From Desulfuromusa sp. (GTDB taxonomy: Bacteria > Desulfobacterota > Desulfuromonadia > Desulfuromonadales > Geopsychrobacteraceae), in NCBI GenBank assembly GCA_030590745.1, contig JAUVCS010000072.1, positions 1-5,563 on the forward strand: 5,563 bases of DNA, read 5' to 3'. Each line of letters opens with the position of its first letter. The first letter of the stretch is position 1. Position numbers and translations under genes: made by a program. Below, piece by piece: positions 1 through 4,328 of this stretch. The notes under the pieces were generated by a model. That model had not been told where the DNA came from and did no database searches. It saw nothing but the letters and a program-made list of their open reading frames with translations.

Positions 1-43
1 GAAGCGAGCTTATCGTGTCTCGGTTACCCTCGTAAAAACGTAT

Positions 44-49
44 AAGGAG
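44..49 (+). promoter_or_regulatory. Ribosome binding site of the cold shock gene
   Basis: AAGGAG lies 6 nt before the ATG at 56, a near-ideal Shine-Dalgarno sequence and spacing, and it fixes the start of the cold shock gene. The 43 bases before it are probably 5' leader. Many csp genes have a long leader that controls translation with temperature, but the window begins too close to the gene to show that leader or a promoter. Confidence 0.85.
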
Positions 50-55
50 TACAGC

Positions 56-256
56 ATGGCAGAAGGAACAGTAAAATGGTTTAACGATTCTAAAGGTTTT
101 GGTTTTATTGAGCAGGACGATGGTCCAGATGTCTTTGTTCATTTTTCAGCAATTCAATCAGAAGGTTTTAAGTCCCTGGGTGAAGGAGATCGTGTTACTT
201 TTGATGTCATTCAGGGAGACAAAGGTCCACAATCAGCGAACGTAATGAAAGCTTAA
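56..256 (+). CDS. CspA-family cold shock protein (single cold shock domain)
   Basis: This 66-residue protein is a complete single cold shock domain, the usual length for the family. It should be a small cytoplasmic OB-fold protein that binds single-stranded RNA or DNA and melts RNA secondary structure. RNP1 is visible as KGFGFI (residues 13-18) and RNP2 as VFVHF (26-30). The N-terminal GTVKWFN strand with Trp8 and Phe9, and aromatics Phe15, Phe17, Phe27, His29 and Phe30, form the usual nucleic-acid-stacking surface. The start is supported by a strong Shine-Dalgarno 6 nt upstream. It stands alone on the plus strand, converging on the minus-strand operon, with a strong terminator about 57 nt after its stop. 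Which csp paralogue it is (cold-induced or constitutive) cannot be told from sequence, so no symbol is given. Confidence 0.96.
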   Translation: MAEGTVKWFNDSKGFGFIEQDDGPDVFVHFSAIQSEGFKSLGEGDRVTFDVIQGDKGPQSANVMKA

Positions 257-265
257 TTTTGATCG

Positions 266-291
266 TTGCCGACAGCTTCAGCTGGCGGTAA
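266..291 (+). other. Imperfect inverted repeat just after the csp stop codon
   Basis: The sequence can fold into a roughly 12-bp hairpin around a very tight TTCA/TC apex, with CAGCT facing AGCTG, one A·G mismatch and one G·U pair. It starts 9 nt after the csp stop. No T-run follows, so it does not look like an intrinsic terminator by itself. It might protect the 3' end of the csp mRNA or be incidental; only the pairing is seen, the role is a guess. Confidence 0.4.
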
Positions 292-312
292 TAGTATCTT
301 TGAGGGTAAACC

Positions 313-352
313 AAAAAAGCTTCGCAACCATTTAGTTGCGAAGCTTTTTATT
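313..352 (+). terminator. Strong, probably bidirectional, intrinsic terminator between csp and nth
   Basis: A perfect 15-bp inverted repeat (314-328 pairing with 335-349) encloses a 6-nt loop, CATTTA. The right arm ends in TTTTT and is followed by A and more T's, the form of a Rho-independent terminator for the plus-strand csp gene. The left arm begins with an A-run (313-318), so the same hairpin read on the minus strand also ends in a U-tract and can terminate the operon after nth, whose stop is 73 nt away. One element appears to serve two converging transcription units. Confidence 0.92.
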
Positions 353-422
353 TGTTTGCCACAAAATCGACCTTTTCGATCCAACTCCAATTTTTCCAGC
401 AGATTTAAGTGGCTTATATATT

Positions 423-1064
423 TTAGTGAGACTTGTCCACACCCCGACGGGGGCAAAGTTCTATAACGGGACAGGTGCTGCAATAGGGGGTAGGGGCCTT
501 ACAACAAGCCCGACCGTGGGCAATCAGGATATGACTTGATTGGGTCCATTTGGTTTCTGGTAACAACAGACTCAACTCTTTTTCAATCTGTTCAGGATTA
601 GCAGATTTGGTCCAGCCAAAACGTCTAGCCAGGCGCTTGACGTGAGTATCAACAACCATCCCCGGAATCTGGTAGGCATTGCCTAAAACAACATTGGCCG
701 TTTTACGGCCAACCCCGCTTAAAGCAACCAAAGCATCCAGATCTGCCGGAACCTCTCCTTGATGCCGGACTAAAACCTGATCGGCACAACTGATCAGATT
801 TTTTGCTTTATTGCGAAAAAATCCCGTTGAACGGATGATCTCTTCCACCTGTTCTTGACTGGCTGCCGCCAGTTGTTCTGGCCCGGGCAAAAGTTTAAAC
901 AATGTTGCGGTCACAATATTGACCCGTTTGTCGGTACATTGTGCCGAAAGGATTGTTGCCACCAGCAACTGCCATGGATTTTGATAGAGCAGGGCACAAT
1001 GAGCCGAGGGATAAATATCCTCCAACGCCAGCAATAACTGCAATGCCTTTTCTGATTTTTTCAT
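423..1064 (-). CDS. nth: Endonuclease III (DNA glycosylase/AP lyase)
   Basis: This 213-residue protein matches the usual length of endonuclease III (about 211). The enzyme removes oxidised pyrimidines from DNA in base excision repair and nicks the abasic site by beta-elimination. The helix-hairpin-helix LSGVGRKTANVVLGNA (residues 115-130) carries the expected catalytic Lys121, and VVDTHVKR holds the catalytic Asp139. The LSAQCTD segment (39-45) matches the LSAQ.TD lesion-recognition motif of E. coli Nth. The C-terminal [4Fe-4S] loop is intact as C188-X6-C195-X2-C198-X5-C204. It is the last gene of the minus-strand block, 29 nt after the EEP-like gene. The ATG is preceded only by a purine-rich AGAAAAGAA with no GGAG core, so translation may be weak or depend on the gene before it. 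Identity is near certain. Confidence 0.97.
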   Translation of the reverse strand: MKKSEKALQLLLALEDIYPSAHCALLYQNPWQLLVATILSAQCTDKRVNIVTATLFKLLPGPEQLAAASQEQVEEIIRSTGFFRNKAKNLISCADQVLVRHQGEVPADLDALVALSGVGRKTANVVLGNAYQIPGMVVDTHVKRLARRFGWTKSANPEQIEKELSLLLPETKWTQSSHILIAHGRACCKAPTPYCSTCPVIELCPRRGVDKSH

Positions 1065-1093
1065 GTTTCTTTTCTGGCTGCAGAATTCATAAC

Positions 1094-1837
1094 TTATCCG
1101 CAGATGGGGTTGGGTTGTTTTGGTGTAAGCCGGACAAGTTTTTTGACCTTAACAACCTCTCGAGTCTCACTTGTTTCAACGGTAAGAACCAGCGGTAGGT
1201 GGGTGGAGGCCTTACGCGCTTTAGCTGTCATAACAATACTGCCAGCCAACGCTTTGATCGGTCCACGAAAATAGACACGGTCACGCCCCCAGAGAGGAAG
1301 CTTGCCGGGAAAGTTGGCACGCCAGCCGGGAAAGTTGGCGCGCTTGAGGTGTTCTTTCAATGGAATTTGACCACTTCCCCATAGGGGCAAACCAAAATCA
1401 CCACAAATAATTGTTGCACAGGTGAGGGAGGGGCTATCCAGCAGTTGCTCTCCCATCAGGAGCTTGACCTGCTCACGCCGCTGGCGAAAGTTCCAGGAAA
1501 GGGTCAGGTTAAACAGATGAACTCTTTCGTCACCGTATTTCAGATCAGCCTGAACACACTGGCCACCATAACCCAGCGACTGCTCGCAAACATGGTTCAG
1601 GGGGTAGCGAGATAAAAAAGCGCATCCCCCTTCTGTATTAGAGCCATAGAAGTCCAGTCCAACCCGATCGGCCAATTGTTCAACAGAATTTATTCCGATC
1701 GGTGAACCAATCTGCTGCAACATCACTAATTCGGGTTGTTGGGCACGAATCACTGCCGCGCTGAGCTCAGGAGCAACCTCTCCAGCAGCATTTCTGGAAC
1801 CATTGATATGATAACTCATGATCCGGAACGTCGCCAT
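1094..1837 (-). CDS. EEP-fold (endonuclease/exonuclease/phosphatase) family protein, probably catalytically degenerate
   Basis: This 247-residue protein has the layout of the EEP superfamily (Mg-dependent nucleases and phosphodiesterases): RIMSYHING at the start, PELVMLQQIG (35-44), FLSRYPL (74-80), HLFNLTLSW (107-115), CGDFG (145-149), FPGKLPLWGRDRVYF (176-190) and KASTHLPLVL (209-218). By eye against the family pattern, most active-site residues are changed: the early Asn is His10, the metal-binding Glu of LQE is Gln42, the His of THL is Thr112, GDFN is GDFG (Gly149), and the Asp of SDHLP is Thr212. Asn110, Asp147, Asp186 and His213 remain. No signal peptide or membrane segment is visible, so it should be cytoplasmic. 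The reading frame is intact, and AGGGG sits 5 nt before the ATG, so it is not an obvious pseudogene. A basic tail (about 226-241) follows the fold. It lies 36 nt after ppiA and 29 nt before nth. The fold is a fairly sure call; substrate and activity are unknown. Confidence 0.75.
   Translation of the reverse strand: MATFRIMSYHINGSRNAAGEVAPELSAAVIRAQQPELVMLQQIGSPIGINSVEQLADRVGLDFYGSNTEGGCAFLSRYPLNHVCEQSLGYGGQCVQADLKYGDERVHLFNLTLSWNFRQRREQVKLLMGEQLLDSPSLTCATIICGDFGLPLWGSGQIPLKEHLKRANFPGWRANFPGKLPLWGRDRVYFRGPIKALAGSIVMTAKARKASTHLPLVLTVETSETREVVKVKKLVRLTPKQPNPICG
1304..1339 (-). repeat. Tandem 21-bp-period duplication inside the EEP-like gene
   Basis: An identical 15-bp unit, GCCGGGAAAGTTGGC on the plus strand, occurs at 1304-1318 and 1325-1339. 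The period is 21 bp, exactly seven codons, so the frame is kept and the protein contains ANFPG twice (residues 167-171 and 174-178). The second copy includes the FP that aligns with the conserved 'TFP' strand before the RIDYIFV-like motif of the EEP fold, so the first copy looks like an insertion in the preceding loop. Confidence 0.7.
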
Positions 1838-1873
1838 ACTCGCCCCTATTGATTAATCAGCAATCTGCGTTGG

Positions 1874-2434
1874 TTAAAGTCTACGAACCGTCTCAATAAC
1901 AACCTGAGGTTCAGGATAGTTCCGGAACCGGGAGCTCTTTGCTGTCGTTTTAACTCTGCCTATTTTTTCCACGACATCCATCCCGGAGATAACTTGTCCA
2001 AAAACCGCATAGCCAAACTCTCTTGAAGCGGTGCCGCGGTGATCAAGGGACTTATTATCAACCAGGTTGATAAAAAACTGGCTGGTTGCACTGTCCACAA
2101 CATTGGTTCGAGCCATGGAAATACTCCCCTTACGATTTTTCAGACCATTTGCCGCCTCATTCTGGATTGGATCAGAGGGCTTTTTCTTCTTTTCATCCAT
2201 GTCATAGCCACCACCCTGAATCATAAAGTTGCTGATGACACGGTGAAAGATCGTTCCGTCATAAAATTGCTGGTCCACATAAGCAAGAAAATTTTTGACT
2301 GTCAGTGGAGCTTTCTTTTCATTCAATTCAATTTTTAGCGTCCCCAGATTGGTTTTCATTTCAACTATTGGCCCAGCATAAGCGACACTCGCCAACAACA
2401 GCAAACTCACCGCCAATAATAATTGTTTCATCAT
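1874..2434 (-). CDS. ppiA: Secreted cyclophilin-type peptidyl-prolyl cis-trans isomerase
   Basis: This 186-residue protein resembles E. coli PpiA (190 aa), a periplasmic cyclophilin that speeds cis-trans isomerisation of prolyl bonds during protein folding. The N terminus is a classic Sec signal peptide: Lys3, a Leu/Ala/Val core and an AYA cleavage site, giving a mature start at about Gly21. Cyclophilin motifs follow in order: FHRVISNFMIQGGG (63-76) with catalytic Arg65, Phe70 and Gln73; QNEAANGL (91-98); SMART (106-110); SATSQFFINL (115-124); LDH (130-132); FGYAVFGQVISGMDVV (140-155). Two ATG codons stand side by side. The AAGGAG is only 2 nt before the first (2432-2434) but 5 nt before the second (2429-2431), so the protein may really start at Met2. 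The gene is 6 nt after gpsA, and its ribosome site overlaps the gpsA stop codon, which suggests coupled translation. Confidence 0.93.
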   Translation of the reverse strand: MMKQLLLAVSLLLLASVAYAGPIVEMKTNLGTLKIELNEKKAPLTVKNFLAYVDQQFYDGTIFHRVISNFMIQGGGYDMDEKKKKPSDPIQNEAANGLKNRKGSISMARTNVVDSATSQFFINLVDNKSLDHRGTASREFGYAVFGQVISGMDVVEKIGRVKTTAKSSRFRNYPEPQVVIETVRRL

Positions 2435-2436
2435 GA

Positions 2437-2442
2437 CTCCTT
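2437..2442 (-). promoter_or_regulatory. Ribosome binding site of ppiA overlapping the gpsA stop codon
   Basis: On the minus strand the sequence reads TAAGGAGTCATGATG. The TAA ends gpsA, and its last two bases are part of the AAGGAG that serves ppiA. Ribosomes finishing gpsA therefore end on the ppiA ribosome site. The spacing (2 nt to the first ATG, 5 nt to the second) favours the second ATG. Confidence 0.75.
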
Positions 2443-3448
2443 AAATTGTCTCTGCCCGTAAATCACGTAACATCAAATCAGTTACCGCCTGACGGGGGGA
2501 CTTATTCTGGTAAAGAATTAAATACATCTGCTCAATAATTGGCACCTCAACCCCCAGCTTCTCAGCTAACTGATAGGCAGACAGGGTAGTTTTAACCCCC
2601 TCGGCTACCATTTGCATACCGGCCAAGATTTCATCAAGACTGCGCCCTTTGCCCAACTCAATACCAACACTGCGGTTCCGCGACAGATCACCGGTACAGG
2701 TTAGAACCAGATCCCCCATCCCCGCCAATCCGGCAAAAGTTTCTGCTGCACCACCAAGTTTTATCCCCAGTCGGGTCATTTCAGCCAGTCCGCGGGTAAT
2801 TAATGCGGCTCGGGTATTGTGGCCAAAACCTAAACCATCAGCAACCCCGGCGGCCAGAGCGATAACATTCTTCATCGCTCCACCCAACTCAACACCAATA
2901 ATATCATCATGAGTATAAACGCGAAACTTCTCAGTGCTGAATATTTTTTGGATTTCTTCCGCCACACTCAACTCTTTAGCCGCCGCAACAACTGCGGTCG
3001 GCATTCCCGAGCTCACCTCTTTTGCGAAGGAGGGGCCGGAAAGGAACCCGAGCTGCCGATGCATCGACTGCGGGAGGAGCTCTTCAAAAACCTGAGACAA
3101 CAACATCAGACTCTCATTTTCAATCCCTTTGGAGGCGGAAACAATCAGAGCCTGTGGTGATAAATCGGGGAGTGCCTGCACTAAAATCTGGCGGGTAACT
3201 TGAGAAGGGGTCACAAATAAAAGGAGTTGTTTTTCAGCAACAGCGGTTTTTAAGTTGCTGGTCGCCTGTAATTTTTTAGAGAGTTTAGTTGCCGGAAGGT
3301 AAAGATCATTGATTCCCGACTGCTGAATACGTTCAGCCAGGTCCGCCTCATAACACCAAAGGGTAACCGGATACCCTTTTTGAGCCAGCAGGTTTGCTAA
3401 TGTCGTTCCCCAACTTCCGGCGCCAATAACTGCGATCTTTGTTTCCAT
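2441..3448 (-). CDS. gpsA: NAD(P)-dependent glycerol-3-phosphate dehydrogenase
   Basis: This cytoplasmic enzyme reduces dihydroxyacetone phosphate to sn-glycerol 3-phosphate, the backbone for phospholipids. From the ATG at 3446-3448 it has 335 residues, typical of GpsA. The Rossmann nucleotide-binding motif GAGSWG is at 9-14. SASKGIE (104-110), FLSGPSFAKEV (135-145), GGAMKNVIALAAG with the catalytic Lys193, GHNTRAALITRG (209-220) and GLAGMGDLVLTCTGDLSRNRSVG (240-262) are all family signatures. The frame can be opened 9 codons earlier at a TTG (3473-3475), but the ATG is preferred: it has AGGGG 9 nt upstream, puts the Rossmann strand at the usual distance from the N terminus, and starts 1 nt after the TAG of the TPR gene (TAG-G-ATG), a typical coupled junction. 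It probably depends on the gyrA-led transcript. Confidence 0.96.
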   Translation of the reverse strand: METKIAVIGAGSWGTTLANLLAQKGYPVTLWCYEADLAERIQQSGINDLYLPATKLSKKLQATSNLKTAVAEKQLLLFVTPSQVTRQILVQALPDLSPQALIVSASKGIENESLMLLSQVFEELLPQSMHRQLGFLSGPSFAKEVSSGMPTAVVAAAKELSVAEEIQKIFSTEKFRVYTHDDIIGVELGGAMKNVIALAAGVADGLGFGHNTRAALITRGLAEMTRLGIKLGGAAETFAGLAGMGDLVLTCTGDLSRNRSVGIELGKGRSLDEILAGMQMVAEGVKTTLSAYQLAEKLGVEVPIIEQMYLILYQNKSPRQAVTDLMLRDLRAETI

Positions 3449-3449
3449 C

Positions 3450-4328
3450 CTAGATAGCCCCTGTTTTGTCTGCAATCCGTTGCTCTAAGTGGTCAATTTT
3501 TTTTTGTAACACCTCGGGGGGTGAAAATCCCTCAATTTCTCGGTAGCTCTGCAGAGCCTCTTTCAAAGCCCCCTGCTCCTCGAGCAGTTTTGCTAGATTG
3601 AACTGAGCCTGAAGCCGATAACTGCTGTCGGGGTATTGCTCTATCAAGGATTGCCAATCCTGTTGTGCCGCTTTTGTCCGCCCCTCCAGAAGCAATATTC
3701 CCCCCTTACGATATAACACATCGGGAGCGAGTGGGCTGTCGGGAAAGTTTTCCAGCAGTACTTCCAACTCTATCCTCGCCTGGGGATACTTTTCGAGACG
3801 AAAATAACAATCGGCTATTTCCAAATAATAATGATCCAGTTTTCCGGTGTTTAAATCCAAAAGTCGCTGATAAAATTCAATGGCTCGGGAGTAGTCTTTC
3901 AGGGTGTACTTAACAATCTGTGCCGCTTCTTCACGAGCAAACAATACCAGTGAACTGTCAGGATAATCGTGTTCAAGTTGCAGATAACTGAGCAGCGCCC
4001 GTTGCCCATCACGACGATTATATTGCCAGATCTTACCAATCTTCAATAAAGCTTCGGCCGCTTTTGCTGACTGGGGGTAATGTTGATAAATATCCCGATA
4101 ACTCTTTTCGGCAGCAGCTATTTTACCCTGACTCTCCTGTTTAACCGCTAAAGTAAACAGGCGCTGTGGAGCGGTAAGCTGCTGTTGTTGATAACCGTAA
4201 AACAGGGCTGCTGTCGATAGTGAAAGAACCAGAACAACAATAAACCAGAGCTTGAACCTAGGTTTCGTCGTCCGGGTTTCCCGTTGTATCTCCCGCTTCA
4301 ATTTCTTCTTCAGACGGTGCAAGCCCAT
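3450..4328 (-). CDS. Membrane-anchored tetratricopeptide repeat (TPR) protein
   Basis: The 292-residue product has a strongly basic N terminus (nine Lys/Arg in residues 1-23), one hydrophobic segment at about 27-46 and then a helical-repeat domain. The positive-inside rule puts the N terminus in the cytoplasm and the repeats in the periplasm. TPR-like units span roughly 55-88, 89-125, 126-163, 166-198, 200-235 and 238-270. They show paired helices and recurring YP-S or FPDS turns (YPQS 84, YPDS 122, FPDS 195, YPDS 232) like those in BamD, YbgF/CpoB and related envelope scaffold proteins. A short charged helix (271-286) ends it. Met1 is the only Met, and no GTG or TTG lies in the stretch between the gyrA stop and the membrane segment. 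The ATG has AAGGA 8 nt upstream, so the 71-nt overlap with gyrA is probably real. It likely binds envelope proteins; the partner is unknown. Confidence 0.85.
   Translation of the reverse strand: MGLHRLKKKLKREIQRETRTTKPRFKLWFIVVLVLSLSTAALFYGYQQQQLTAPQRLFTLAVKQESQGKIAAAEKSYRDIYQHYPQSAKAAEALLKIGKIWQYNRRDGQRALLSYLQLEHDYPDSSLVLFAREEAAQIVKYTLKDYSRAIEFYQRLLDLNTGKLDHYYLEIADCYFRLEKYPQARIELEVLLENFPDSPLAPDVLYRKGGILLLEGRTKAAQQDWQSLIEQYPDSSYRLQAQFNLAKLLEEQGALKEALQSYREIEGFSPPEVLQKKIDHLEQRIADKTGAI
3458..3462 (-). promoter_or_regulatory. Ribosome binding site that decides the gpsA start
   Basis: AGGGG lies 9 nt before the ATG at 3446-3448, inside the last codons of the TPR gene. No comparable site precedes the in-frame TTG at 3473-3475. 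Together with the 1-nt gap after the upstream TAG this supports the ATG as the gpsA start. Confidence 0.6.
4258..4328 (-). other. 71-nt out-of-frame overlap of gyrA and the TPR gene
   Basis: The TPR gene starts one base into a gyrA Asp codon (GAT GGG read as ATG GGC) and runs in the +1 frame until gyrA stops at 4258-4260. The gyrA frame encodes the acidic tail (nine Asp/Glu, no Lys/Arg in the shared part), while the shifted frame encodes nine Lys/Arg; for example GAA GAA GAA becomes AAG AAG AAA. The overlap is read directly from the sequence. That both frames are translated is supported by the TPR ribosome site and the absence of other starts. Confidence 0.75.

Noticed and set aside
253..539. 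Overlapping small open frames on both strands across the csp/nth intergenic region (66, 67 and 76 codons)
   Set aside because: They run through the terminator hairpin and into the end of nth, show no protein-like pattern or family motif, and conflict with each other.
855..1198. Plus-strand open frames of 60 and 85 codons opposite nth and its upstream gap
   Set aside because: Antisense shadows of nth, which has intact catalytic and iron-sulfur motifs; no ribosome site or recognisable domain.
1094..1837. EEP-like gene as a pseudogene or frameshifted gene
   Set aside because: One uninterrupted frame spans the full fold with a good ribosome site; the 21-bp duplication keeps the frame. Substituted residues suggest lost or changed catalysis, not a broken gene.
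2039..2338. Plus-strand 99-codon open frame opposite ppiA
   Set aside because: Lies wholly antisense to a well-supported cyclophilin; composition looks like a back-translation of it.
2649..3160. Two plus-strand open frames (87 and 83 codons) opposite gpsA
   Set aside because: Antisense to conserved GpsA motifs; the Pro/Ser/Arg-rich first one is typical of a shadow frame.
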